Shown one piece after another: positions 1-8,757 of a stretch of 64,000 bases of DNA (the first letter of the stretch is position 1; the number at the start of each line of letters is the position of its first letter). Both the position numbers and the translations under genes were made by a program. The stretch comes from Vibrio penaeicida. GTDB taxonomy: Bacteria; Pseudomonadota; Gammaproteobacteria; Enterobacterales; Vibrionaceae. The notes under the pieces were generated by a model, which worked only from the letters and a program-made list of their open reading frames with translations, made no database searches and was not told where the DNA came from. The DNA is taken from contig NZ_AP025144.1 in assembly GCF_019977755.1 (NCBI RefSeq), forward strand, positions 2,542,001 to 2,606,000. The letters are read 5' to 3'.

Positions 1-683
1 TATTGTGGGGGTATAGATCAAGTGTCGTCCAATTTCTTGTAATTACTAAATGGAATTCAACTATTTTGTTAATAGGTGCCACCTATCTCACTAATAATAC
101 GTTTCAGTTCAGGATAAATCGTGATGACACGCTCAGAAATACTCCACTTTAAGGCCAGTAACATTGCTTCCATATCAATATCTTTATTAAGGGTATTTCG
201 CATCCTTTAACGCATGTATCCCAAGGCTTAGAAGCAATAAGTCACTTAATAAACATTCACTTAAAAAAAATCGAGTTAACTCATTAAAATCTATTACACT
301 TTTTAATAGCGCTAATAAAGATTAACAATATGACTGAATGGCAGAAAATTTGAACTTTGTTCCAGCTTTCTCTCGCCTCGCTAATGAAATCAATATTGTG
401 GTCGAAAAGAGTTCCTCTAAGCCTTAGTGATAATTAAGTTACTAATTTATCACTTGAGCGCAAGCGAACAATACCGATATGCACATTGGTGCGTTATCTT
501 TATGTTTTTTATGGTAAAGCCCAACATAGGTGTATCACTATTGAAGATCCGACCAAAAAAACAAAGGTGTGAGAACTTTTTGGTTAGCCTAGAACATATA
601 ACAAGCTAGCATAATGACAAGTCAACGTAACTTCCTGAAATAGCAGGAAGTGATGTTAGGGATTATCCACGGACAAGAGGTCT
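1..683. other. Mostly non-coding leader region
   Basis: No convincing gene is seen here. A 44-codon reading frame on the minus strand (69..203, beginning MRNTLNKDIDMEAML) looks protein-like, but it has no properly spaced Shine-Dalgarno sequence and an in-frame stop lies two codons upstream; it may be a remnant or chance. A 60-codon plus-strand frame at 427..609 has no recognisable features. The last 80 bases form the leader of the following GGDEF/EAL gene, with AAGAGG at 675-680 as its ribosome binding site. Confidence 0.4.
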
Positions 684-2684
684 ATGCGAAAAGAATTTGT
701 ATCCATAGCCAGTAAAGTTGCTACTCAAGTTAAGAAGCCTCTTCTTTGGCTTACGTTGGCAGCATTGCTTATGCTTTCTGCTACCAGCTACTACTTATCG
801 TTAACTGAGATGAAAAAAAATGCGTACTCGCGTGTTAATTCAGTTGAGCGTTCTACTGCTTCTGCTATTTACAACTTCGATTTTGAACAACTTTCCGCTA
901 TCACCGCTACTTTCGATAACGACCATCTTTTCCTGCATTTTTCTATTTGGTCTGAAGGTGAAATGCTGGCTCAAACTCGTGAGCTAGGCGTCCCAACAAA
1001 AGAGTTAATATGGAATGAATGGGAACACAAATTTCCATTAAGCTACGTCAATACCTATGGCGAGGAGATGAGCGTGGGTCATATAGAGGCTTACGTAAAC
1101 CCAGAGTATCTGCTGAACTTCTTTGCGCTGTCCATATCGATCTTCCTTGCTTCACTCCTTCTTATATCTCTGTTGATACTGATTATAGTTAGGCGCTCAT
1201 TCCATAAAACAGTCGCACATCGACTGAAACACCTCTCTTCTCAATTTAATCTTCAGAGAGAGCAAAACGAATATGAGCACTTAACAAAAATTGAAGACTA
1301 CCCCCAAAAAGAACGAGATGAGATTTCCGATCTTGTGGATGCTTATAATCTTTCCTCGTTACATGCGGCCCGATACATCGAAGCTATAAACAAAAACAAC
1401 GAGTTATTAACGACTTTGGCACAAAAAGATCCGTTAACGGGTAACCTTAACCGTCAAGCATTTCTAGAAAATATGAATAAGACGTTAGAAAAGCTCGGTA
1501 CCTACGGAACCCTCGTCAGGATCAATATCCTCAACTTTTCCTCGATAAACCTAAAGTACGGGCAACAGCACGGTGATGACATTCTAAAGAGAACCAGCCT
1601 TGCTCTTACTCAACACAGCCCAGCAAACGCATCGGTATGCCGATTGGGTGGCGATGACTTCTTTCTATTCTTGCCTGCTTGTGAGCTTTCGGATAGCAAG
1701 TCAATCTTCTCAAACATACAAGATAGCCTCACCCCTTTAGACGTTAACATTAACATCGGTATATCTAGGCACCCCGAAGACGCATCAGAAGCAGAGCTCC
1801 TCATACATTGTGCGGAAATTGCTCTGCTCGAAGCGACAGAGCTTAAGCTGGATTATTGTGAATACCATGAGGAATTCGAAAGTGCTCTTAAGCACACGAT
1901 ATACATTGATTCTTTTATCGAAGAGCTTATTGCCACCCAAAAATTCCACATGCATTACCAGCCTCAGATGCACCTTACAACATTTGATATCTTTGGTGCT
2001 GAATCGCTGCTCCGACTTGAAGAAAACGATCGCTCTTCTCCGTGGGAAGTTATCACACGAGCAGAAAAAACAGGCACTATGCATGCGCTTACGTTAGCGA
2101 TAATCGAAAAAGTCTTTAAAGATTGGCAGCAATCTATTCATACTTGCCCAAACAGTTTTACGCTTTCTATTAATATATCTCCTCTTTCTTTAAGCAAGGC
2201 TCACTTTTCTCAAAAATTGCTGTCTTTGGCGAGCCGCTATAACTTCCCACTGAACAAACTTGTTTTGGAATTAACCGAACTAGCAAAAGTTCAGCAGCAA
2301 AAAGAGGTGAATGACAACCTTCAACACCTTAGAGCAAGTGGCGTAAGATTTTCTTTGGATGATTTTGGTACGGGTTTTTCTTCGTTGGAATACCTACTCA
2401 GCTACGGTTTTGATGAAATAAAAATTGACCGAAAATTTGTTATGGATTTAGACAAGAGAGAAGAATCGATTCAAATCATTAAAGTCATCAATTTCTTGTG
2501 CCAAACATTAGGTATGCAGGCTATTGCTGAAGGTATTGAAACAGAAGAAGAAGAACGGACATTACAACGCCTTGGGGTGACAATTGGACAAGGCTTTCGC
2601 TACTCCAGAGCGCTCCCAATCAGTCAATTAATGGACTACGTATCACAACGCAAAAACATGGAGCTAAAACGGTCGCTAAATTAA
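684..2684 (+). CDS. Membrane GGDEF/EAL-domain c-di-GMP signalling protein
   Basis: A 666-residue inner-membrane protein. Hydrophobic helices at about 20-40 and 142-170 flank a roughly 100-residue periplasmic sensor region. A GGDEF domain starts near DPLTG (249-253); its active-site motif is GGDDF (322-326) instead of GGD/EEF, so cyclase activity is doubtful. The EAL domain from about 410 has ESL at 440-442 in place of EAL but keeps the metal and catalytic motifs: the Asn of NIS, LELTE, DDFGTG, KIDR and AEGIE. The likely net activity is c-di-GMP phosphodiesterase, by inference. The start is supported by AAGAGG just upstream. It stands alone, and no regulated partner is evident except that Pel genes, whose product is usually c-di-GMP controlled, lie at the far end of the window. 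Confidence 0.88.
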   Translation: MRKEFVSIASKVATQVKKPLLWLTLAALLMLSATSYYLSLTEMKKNAYSRVNSVERSTASAIYNFDFEQLSAITATFDNDHLFLHFSIWSEGEMLAQTRELGVPTKELIWNEWEHKFPLSYVNTYGEEMSVGHIEAYVNPEYLLNFFALSISIFLASLLLISLLILIIVRRSFHKTVAHRLKHLSSQFNLQREQNEYEHLTKIEDYPQKERDEISDLVDAYNLSSLHAARYIEAINKNNELLTTLAQKDPLTGNLNRQAFLENMNKTLEKLGTYGTLVRINILNFSSINLKYGQQHGDDILKRTSLALTQHSPANASVCRLGGDDFFLFLPACELSDSKSIFSNIQDSLTPLDVNINIGISRHPEDASEAELLIHCAEIALLEATELKLDYCEYHEEFESALKHTIYIDSFIEELIATQKFHMHYQPQMHLTTFDIFGAESLLRLEENDRSSPWEVITRAEKTGTMHALTLAIIEKVFKDWQQSIHTCPNSFTLSINISPLSLSKAHFSQKLLSLASRYNFPLNKLVLELTELAKVQQQKEVNDNLQHLRASGVRFSLDDFGTGFSSLEYLLSYGFDEIKIDRKFVMDLDKREESIQIIKVINFLCQTLGMQAIAEGIETEEEERTLQRLGVTIGQGFRYSRALPISQLMDYVSQRKNMELKRSLN

Positions 2685-2995
2685 TGAGAAAGTCATTAAA
2701 GCGAAGACGGTGTCTGCCGATAAACCTGAAAGTGTTGATAAAATTGTTCCCAATAGCGATGCATGGCGACCCATATAGTAAATTTCTGCATTTCCTCAGT
2801 ATTAACTATAATGTCAGTGTATTACTGGGCTTCACCAAGTCTTAACCCAAGGAATTGTTGCTAGCATTGCCTTCTGATGTCGCTAGGCACATTTTTTAGC
2901 AATCTTTTGGAATCTAGCACCTTGAGGTTACTTGGGTATATACTAAAATAAACATCAATAACTGCCTGTCAGTCATAACTTGAAATGTGGTATCT
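2685..2995. other. Intergenic region with dispersed repeat copy
   Basis: No gene is seen. Its 3' part (2907-2943) carries a copy of the dispersed vibrio-type repeat (CACCTTGAGGTTACTTGGG core) immediately upstream of cheV. The remainder should contain the cheV promoter, which I could not place with confidence. Confidence 0.4.
2907..2943 (-). repeat. Dispersed intergenic repeat, copy A
   Basis: The element reads CACCTTGAGGTTACTTGGG followed by TATATAC on the plus strand. Its reverse complement contains CCCAAGTAACCTCAAGGTG, matching copies at 8629-8684 and 36712-36745 and partly 47806-47838. All copies are intergenic. Confidence 0.6.
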
Positions 2996-3973
2996 ATGAG
3001 TAACAACCTTAACAGTACGGTTTTAACCGAAAGTGGTACAAATGAGCTTGAAATTATAGAATTTCATCTACAAAAACAACTTCCAGACGGTACGACTAAA
3101 ACCTGCTATTACGGTATTAACGTTGCGAAAGTTCGCGAGGTAATTCAGGTTCCAGAGACAACGGACTACCCTAATGCTCAACCTCATATGGTTGGTGTGT
3201 TCTCTTCTCGAGAAAAACTAACACCGTTGGTTGATCTAGCAGGATGGTTAGGCGTACCAACTAAATCCGATCTCGAGCGCAAGTTTGTCATTGTTACGGA
3301 TTTTAACCGAATGACTAACGGATTTCTGATCGACAGTATTAGCCGAATTCACCGAATTTCTTGGGAAGATGTTGAGTCACCAAGTCAATTCTTAGAAGCG
3401 GGCGAAAATGATTGTGTTGTTGCCGTTGTTCGACAAGAAGGCAACTTGATCATGATTTTGGATTTCGAGAAAATCATCGCTGACATCAACCCAGAACTGA
3501 GTATGGAAAAATACGATGTCACTATAGATAAGAATGTAGATCTAAACCAGAGAATGGTAACCAAGCGTCAAGCTCGTACAGTTATGGTTGTTGATGATTC
3601 AGCGTTTATCCGTAGCCTTATTGAAAATACACTTCGGTCGGCTGGGTACAATATAATTACCTGTAAGGACGGAGGGGAAGCGCTCGATAAACTAACAGAG
3701 TTCGAAGCGTTATCTAAGAAAGAAGACGTACCCGTTAGCGAATTCGTTGATGCCGTTGTTACCGACGTAGAAATGCCTCGCATGGATGGTATGCACCTGC
3801 TTAAAAGGCTACGAGACAATGAAACATACAGCGCAATGCCAATTGTTATGTTTTCCTCTTTAATGAGTGATGACAACCGTGAGAAAGCATTACAACTAGG
3901 TGCGAACGACACGATAACTAAACCTGAAATTGGCCGTATGATCACAATGATGGACCAATACATCTTCGTATAA
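2996..3973 (+). CDS. cheV: Chemotaxis coupling protein CheV (CheW-receiver fusion)
   Basis: About 325 residues. An N-terminal CheW-like domain (about 15-165) that docks receptors and CheA is followed by a response-regulator receiver domain (about 197-322). The receiver has the acidic pair in VVDDSAF, the phospho-acceptor Asp near 257 (VTDVEMP), a Ser/Ser position (FSSL) and the conserved Lys near 309 (TKPE). This two-domain order defines CheV, which adapts signalling by phosphorylation from CheA. A GTG at 2987 gives three more residues, but ATG 2996 yields the typical MSNN-type N terminus; neither has a strong ribosome site. It is monocistronic and ends at a clear terminator. The convergent neighbour is an MCP. 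Confidence 0.93.
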   Translation: MSNNLNSTVLTESGTNELEIIEFHLQKQLPDGTTKTCYYGINVAKVREVIQVPETTDYPNAQPHMVGVFSSREKLTPLVDLAGWLGVPTKSDLERKFVIVTDFNRMTNGFLIDSISRIHRISWEDVESPSQFLEAGENDCVVAVVRQEGNLIMILDFEKIIADINPELSMEKYDVTIDKNVDLNQRMVTKRQARTVMVVDDSAFIRSLIENTLRSAGYNIITCKDGGEALDKLTEFEALSKKEDVPVSEFVDAVVTDVEMPRMDGMHLLKRLRDNETYSAMPIVMFSSLMSDDNREKALQLGANDTITKPEIGRMITMMDQYIFV

Positions 3974-3994
3974 CGACCATTTCATCGATTGACT

Positions 3995-4022
3995 AAAGCT
4001 GCTTATCAAGCAGCTTTTTTTA
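3995..4022 (+). terminator. Rho-independent terminator of cheV
   Basis: Perfect 10-bp stem AAAGCTGCTT / AAGCAGCTTT with loop ATC, followed by a T tract, 21 bases after the cheV stop codon. Confidence 0.9.
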
Positions 4023-4080
4023 TTCGTACTAGAACCTATCCTTTCACAATAGCTGACCCGTTAAGCCTCTAAAACGTCAA

Positions 4081-4110
4081 AAAGCCCTGAGTGATATCAC
4101 TCAGGGCTTT
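4081..4110 (-). terminator. Terminator of the MCP gene
   Basis: A 30-bp perfect palindrome, AAAGCCCTGAGTGAT and its complement. Read on the minus strand it is followed by TTTTT, so it ends the MCP transcript; it could also stop read-through from cheV. Confidence 0.88.
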
Positions 4111-4162
4111 ACTTCTTAACTTGGAGTCTCTCTTCGAGAAAATACTTAAGAGACTAGTAAGC

Positions 4163-5806
4163 CTATACTTTAAAACGCCCCACAAGGTTATCTAAGCGTT
4201 CGCATTGAATAGCCAAGTTCTTAGAAGAATCATTAGCGTCTTCCACTACATGGACGATCTGCTGGCTGTTATCGGCAATTCGCTGAATATTGCTGTTTAC
4301 GTCTTCACTGACTGTCGTTTGTTCAAATGCTGCTGTTGCGATTTGAGAGTTCATTTCATTGATAATTGAAATAGAACGACTGATTTCATTCAGAGAATTT
4401 GAAGCTGTATTCGCCTTCTCAATGGTACGCTCACCACCTTGTTGGCTAGACTCCATCGCCGTTACTGCTTCTTTTGCACCTGCCTGCAATTTCTCGATCA
4501 TAACCTGGATCTCACCAGTACTATCTTGAGTTTTGCTCGCCAATGCACGAACTTCATCTGCAACAACTGCGAAGCCTCGCCCTTGTTCACCCGCTCGCGC
4601 CGCTTCAATCGCAGCATTGAGCGCCAGTAAGTTTGTCTGCTCTGCAATACCACGAATCACATCCAGAATAGAAGCGATGTTAGACACGTCTGAATCAAGC
4701 GTATGTATGACCGTACCTGCATGTTCAAGTTCGTCTGCCAGCCCTTTAATAGATGTGACAGTTTGCGTTAAGACATTAGCTGCTTGCTGCACCTCTGAAT
4801 GCCCAGCTTCACTCGCACTCGCCGCTTCTTGAGCATTTTGGCTTACACTTTCGCTGGTGGCTCGCATTTCATTGATTGCCGCTGCAACCATCTCACTTTC
4901 TTGTTGCTGGGAAGTTACTCCCGTCACCACATTTCCAGTGATTTGATTAAATTGATTCATCTCGTTGCGCACGTGATGAGTGGCATCAACAACTTCACCA
5001 ATTGTGGACTGCAAAGATTGTACAAACGTATTGAAATTTCGACCAAGTTCGCCTATTTCATCCGAAGACTCTACTTCCACACGTTTTGTTAAATCACCTT
5101 CGCCTGATGCAATTTCCGCCATGTTTTCATTGAGTCGACGAATCGGTGCAATAATCCACCCTGATAGCAGCCAAGTTAAGAAAGCACCAATTAGAATCGC
5201 TAATCCACTGCCCACTTCAAGCGCCAACTCGGAACTTCTTGCAGCTTCATTGGCTTCTGTTCGAAGGTTTGCCTGCACATTTTCAATCGCTTTACGAACT
5301 GATTTAAGCTCCTTTCGCATAATCGCAAAATCACTCATTAGACCCGCTTGGTTTTGGCTAAACAGTACTTGAGCCTGCTGTGGGTCAGCGAACATAGTCT
5401 CGTATTTATCAATCCATCTCTCTGTTGCTTTGATGAGCTGATCAATGCTTGCTTTCGAGCTCGATGGCAATACTTCTCCATCTAACAAGCTATAGAGGCT
5501 TTTCAAACGAGGTAGCGCTTTATAGGCGTTATCTTCGAATTCAAACTTTTGCTTTTTAATTTCTTCCTGATCACCGTTTGCTAGCATCAACCCCTGCGCC
5601 GCCGAGATCACTTGGTAGAGATCCCGATAGGCATCTTCGAGTTTTTCCAATACCGGTTGAATATCGTTATTCAAGGTATTATTTGCTCGGTTTTGCGCAC
5701 CAAACAATTGGACGTTGTATAACGTGATTGAGGAGAATAAAAGAATCATTACCGTAACAGGTAACGCCATTTTCATTCTCAAAGAGAGGTTAGATAACCA
5801 ATTCAT
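4163..5806 (-). CDS. Methyl-accepting chemotaxis protein
   Basis: A 547-residue transmembrane chemoreceptor. It has TM1 at about 10-30 ([20 protein letters not shown]) and a predicted helical periplasmic ligand domain of about 165 residues without a recognisable Cache motif. TM2 lies near 197-218, followed by a HAMP domain (about 218-270) and a long cytoplasmic signalling coiled coil. The signature hairpin tip ([19 protein letters not shown], then [12 protein letters not shown]) lies around 390-420. It lacks a C-terminal CheR-binding pentapeptide (ends VGRFKV). It would relay ligand binding to CheA/CheW/CheV at the cell pole. The ligand is unknown; the domain could be a four-helix-bundle type. 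It is transcribed alone. Confidence 0.94.
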   Translation of the reverse strand: MNWLSNLSLRMKMALPVTVMILLFSSITLYNVQLFGAQNRANNTLNNDIQPVLEKLEDAYRDLYQVISAAQGLMLANGDQEEIKKQKFEFEDNAYKALPRLKSLYSLLDGEVLPSSSKASIDQLIKATERWIDKYETMFADPQQAQVLFSQNQAGLMSDFAIMRKELKSVRKAIENVQANLRTEANEAARSSELALEVGSGLAILIGAFLTWLLSGWIIAPIRRLNENMAEIASGEGDLTKRVEVESSDEIGELGRNFNTFVQSLQSTIGEVVDATHHVRNEMNQFNQITGNVVTGVTSQQQESEMVAAAINEMRATSESVSQNAQEAASASEAGHSEVQQAANVLTQTVTSIKGLADELEHAGTVIHTLDSDVSNIASILDVIRGIAEQTNLLALNAAIEAARAGEQGRGFAVVADEVRALASKTQDSTGEIQVMIEKLQAGAKEAVTAMESSQQGGERTIEKANTASNSLNEISRSISIINEMNSQIATAAFEQTTVSEDVNSNIQRIADNSQQIVHVVEDANDSSKNLAIQCERLDNLVGRFKV

Positions 5807-6142
5807 ACTTCACCTATATATAGAGTAAATACTCTAAAAATTAATATCACATACCCGCACAGAAACCTGTTAAACGGAGGTAACGAAATTCTATATAAGC
5901 GTGACGCTTACCGACGTCACCAGAGTCAAATTAACACCTCAAAACTATGATTAAATTGAGTTACTTTTGACCCGTATCATCTTCCCCTTTTACCGTAGAA
6001 AAGCAGCCAAACGTTTGCTTTACATTCATAACAAACATTTATATAACAATGAGTTAAAGACCGACTTTCGCTCTTTCCGTATGGGTGTACTAAATACCAC
6101 TTATTTTAATTTTAAACAACATTTTTTGTATGGGGATTAGAA
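5807..6142. other. Intergenic region upstream of MCP
   Basis: AT-rich, no gene seen. It must hold the MCP promoter (minus strand), but I could not identify a convincing sigma-70, sigma-28 or sigma-54 site. No terminator for the upstream kinase gene was found. Confidence 0.4.
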
Positions 6143-7417
6143 TTAACTAATGTAGATTCTAACCCTCAAACCTGGACAATTATCTTTAAACAAGAGCTGC
6201 GCATGATGCTGTCGGACAACGGCATCAACCAGCGCTAGGCCTATTCCATTTCCAATTTCACTGCGGCTCTTATCTGCTCTAAATAAAGGTTCGCAAACGT
6301 GAGGCTTATCGGTATCAGCAATTCCTATTCCCGAATCACTGACAACAACACCTAAACTGTCAACAATCACCTCGATCCGACCATACTCAGGTGTGTACTT
6401 CACCGCATTCTCTACCAAGTTAAACAATGCTCGGAACATCAGAGAGCGATCACCAATAAGCTGGCATTGACCATCTTGCCTCAGGGTCATTATTTGCTGT
6501 TTTTGTTCAGCGAGCGGTATCAAAAACTCTGTCACATCATGGGCAATTTTGCTCAAGTCTACGACGTCGTCACTGATGACCATTTGCCCACTGTTTAAGC
6601 GTGCAATCTCCAACATACTGTTAAAAAGGGCGAGCAACATATCCAATTCGTCTTGGCAAGCCATTAACTTATGAAGTTCTGGTTCTGCCAAACTTTTAGA
6701 GTTGGAAAGCTCTTCGAGTCTCAATTTTAAGCGAGCCATTGGCGTTCGCATATCGTGTGCCATACCAATTGAGAGAGTTTTGAGAGTCTCTTCATTCTTT
6801 TCCATCTGCTCTATCATAAAATTGAGATGTATTGCCAAAATATCGAATTCGTCATCACTGGTCGAAACGGGCAATTTCACCTTTTTTTCACCACAAAGAA
6901 AGCGATTCATCGCATGATTGACCCTATGCAACTTGCGTAGTATCACAATGGCGAATGTTGCTGCACCGATAAACATCAATGTAACGGGTATCAAAACACC
7001 GGAAACAATCATCGGAACCACTTGAGATCGGTACGATTGCAACAGCTCGGGTTTGATACCTATTTCTAGCGTACGACCATCAAAAAGAATGACTTGGTTA
7101 TGGCTTACTTTCTTTCGCACAACAGGGTATGAGGGTGGAATGGAAATACGGTTAATGTGATAGACGAAAGGGCTCTCTGATTCACGCTTTCTAAGGATCA
7201 ATCTTTCGACTTCGCCAACACCTCGGAGATTGGCTTCGTCAAACTCCTGAATTTCATCTCGAAGTTGCTTGGTTAGTTGCTGCCGGTGAAATGACTCTGA
7301 ATGAACAAAGACCTGATGAACAAATAAGGAATAGAGCAGAGCAATGGATATAACGAGCAGGAGCAAAATTTTAAAAACGGAGGAACGCGTAAGATCATGA
7401 TCAACAGCGAAGGACAT
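6143..7417 (-). CDS. Two-component sensor histidine kinase
   Basis: About 424 residues from the chosen start (MSFAVDHDL); the longer reading frame back to 7498 would overlap the regulator by about 100 bases and adds no domain. Two TM helices (about 14-36 and 155-180) bracket a roughly 115-residue periplasmic sensor. HAMP follows, then HisKA with phospho-His in GMAHDMRTPM, and HATPase_c with N box (NLVENAVKYTP), G1 (DSGIGIADTD) and G2 (GNGIGLALV). It is an EnvZ/QseC-like orthodox kinase whose signal is unknown. It overlaps the end of its response regulator by about 17 bases, so the two are translationally coupled and surely cognate. Confidence 0.92.
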   Translation of the reverse strand: MSFAVDHDLTRSSVFKILLLLVISIALLYSLFVHQVFVHSESFHRQQLTKQLRDEIQEFDEANLRGVGEVERLILRKRESESPFVYHINRISIPPSYPVVRKKVSHNQVILFDGRTLEIGIKPELLQSYRSQVVPMIVSGVLIPVTLMFIGAATFAIVILRKLHRVNHAMNRFLCGEKKVKLPVSTSDDEFDILAIHLNFMIEQMEKNEETLKTLSIGMAHDMRTPMARLKLRLEELSNSKSLAEPELHKLMACQDELDMLLALFNSMLEIARLNSGQMVISDDVVDLSKIAHDVTEFLIPLAEQKQQIMTLRQDGQCQLIGDRSLMFRALFNLVENAVKYTPEYGRIEVIVDSLGVVVSDSGIGIADTDKPHVCEPLFRADKSRSEIGNGIGLALVDAVVRQHHAQLLFKDNCPGLRVRIYIS

Positions 7418-8075
7418 AACCTGCTCCCCTAACGGTATGGAGTAGATTCGTTCCGCCAACTTCGTCCAGTTTTTTACGAAGATTGGCAATGTGCACATCG
7501 ATTACGTTAGTTCTAGGATCAAAATGATAATGCCATATCGCCTCAAACAAACGCATTCTAGAAATGACCTGTTCTTCGTTTTCCATGAAATACTGAAGTA
7601 GCTGAAACTCTTTAGGTTGCAAATGCAGCTCGTTATCGAGAAAAGTGACCCGATGCGCTTTCAAGTCCAATTTAAGACCTTCGTATTCCAAATAGCTAAG
7701 AACTTGAGTTACGGGTTTATGGCGACGTACAATGATATCTGTACGAGCAATCAACTCTGCGAGGGCAAAAGGTTTCGTTAGGTAATCATCACTGCCTGCT
7801 TGCAAACCACTGACTCTGTCTTCAACACTGTCCATTGCACTTAAAATTAAGACAGGTACATTGACTTCGGTTGCTCTTATCGCCGCAAGAACCTTCATCC
7901 CATCCAATGCAGGTAACATCCGATCGAGAATAATCATTTGATATTCGCAGCTGACAGCCATCATTAAACCTTCTTGGCCATCTCCTGCTTCATCCACGAT
8001 ATAACCATGCTCACGCAGCCCTTGAGAAACAAATTCCCTTGTTGTTGCGTCATCCTCAATCACTAGAATTTTCAT
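7401..8075 (-). CDS. OmpR/PhoB-family response regulator
   Basis: A 224-residue two-domain regulator. The receiver has an acidic pocket (IEDDA), phospho-Asp about 51 (ILDRMLP) and Lys about 101 (TKPF). The winged-helix DNA-binding domain follows (about 130-222, with the typical ...VIDVHIANLRKKLD and TVRGAGYVL end). The start has a GAGG ribosome site. It is the first gene of a two-gene operon with the kinase. The target genes cannot be deduced from the neighbourhood. Confidence 0.94.
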   Translation of the reverse strand: MKILVIEDDATTREFVSQGLREHGYIVDEAGDGQEGLMMAVSCEYQMIILDRMLPALDGMKVLAAIRATEVNVPVLILSAMDSVEDRVSGLQAGSDDYLTKPFALAELIARTDIIVRRHKPVTQVLSYLEYEGLKLDLKAHRVTFLDNELHLQPKEFQLLQYFMENEEQVISRMRLFEAIWHYHFDPRTNVIDVHIANLRKKLDEVGGTNLLHTVRGAGYVLRC

Positions 8076-8311
8076 GTATTTAGCCTCTAAATCTGACGTG
8101 TGAATAGTATCAGACAGAGATTGGAAAAATCTTGTTGCATACCAAAGAATGCGGTTTATGTAGAAGAGCGAGAATTAAAATGAGACAGAAAACGTTGAGG
8201 GGCGGAGGCAACAATTCAAGCCTGAAAAAGCTAACTTGTTGAAATTTAATATCTAAACCTTTTCTATTACCTACCTAGCCAACGAGTAAGGGGATACCGC
8301 ATGAGAAATCA

Positions 8312-8623
8312 TTAAACATCATTAATGTGAATAGTTGTGAAGTGTGGGTTAGGCGTTATTGCGCTCATAGTATGTATATCATCTAGTCGTACAGCGGTTT
8401 CCTTGGCGTCCGTCTCATCTACAACCCAGTGTGTGAGAATCAAATACTCAACGCGATCAGCACCTATTTTTGTATTGTGAGCGACGCCTTCTATTTGCTC
8501 GCCAGACAACATAGCTAAACTCACTTTCAATTTGAATAGGCATGCCAGCTCAATGAAGTCGTATTTATCGCAACTGATCATAATCGGGTCCACTCCTTGT
8601 CGCGTTTCGGTTGAATTAATCAT
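8312..8623 (-). CDS. rof: Rof-like inhibitor of Rho termination
   Basis: About 103 residues from ATG 8623. The core ISCDKYDFIELAC...VEYLIL...AVRLDDI...TTIHI follows the pattern of E. coli Rof (INCDDYDNLELAC...VEYLVV...LRLDKI), a small Sm-like beta-barrel protein that binds Rho and blocks its loading on RNA. A TTG start at 8662 would extend the frame through two copies of an intergenic repeat (8629-8684), which argues for the ATG at 8623 even though its ribosome site is weak. It sits downstream of gsk on the same strand but is separated from it by a terminator. The assignment is from motif memory, without alignment. Confidence 0.72.
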   Translation of the reverse strand: MINSTETRQGVDPIMISCDKYDFIELACLFKLKVSLAMLSGEQIEGVAHNTKIGADRVEYLILTHWVVDETDAKETAVRLDDIHTMSAITPNPHFTTIHINDV

Positions 8624-8628
8624 GACAC

Positions 8629-8684
8629 CATACTCAAAGTACCTCAAGGTACCTATACTCAAACCACCTCAAGGTGATAGGTTC
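8629..8684. repeat. Dispersed intergenic repeat, copies B1 and B2 in tandem
   Basis: Two diverged units follow each other: CATACTCAAAGTACCTCAAGG and TATACTCAAACCACCTCAAGG (first 20 to 21 bases of each), the second continuing TGATAGGTTC. They match the reverse complement of copy A and copy C. They lie between rof and the gsk terminator. Confidence 0.6.
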
Positions 8685-8701
8685 TGCGAGAACAAAACAA
8701 A

Positions 8702-8725
8702 AAAACCGCCCAAATAGGCGGTTTT
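8702..8725 (-). terminator. Terminator of gsk
   Basis: Stem AAAACCGCC / GGCGGTTTT with a six-base loop. On the minus strand it is followed by a run of T, 33 bases after the gsk stop codon. Confidence 0.9.
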
Positions 8726-8757
8726 CAAAGTATTGAATTCAAAGTATTAAAACAAAA

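Noticed and set aside
427..609. 60-codon plus-strand frame as a gene
   Set aside because: No ribosome site, no recognisable motif and AT-driven composition.
2685..2995. Possible c-di-GMP riboswitch near the GGDEF/EAL gene
   Set aside because: No GEMM-type conserved core or tetraloop receptor pattern could be seen on either strand.
4439..5372. Plus-strand frames opposite the MCP gene
   Set aside because: They are antisense shadows of the conserved MCP signalling domain.
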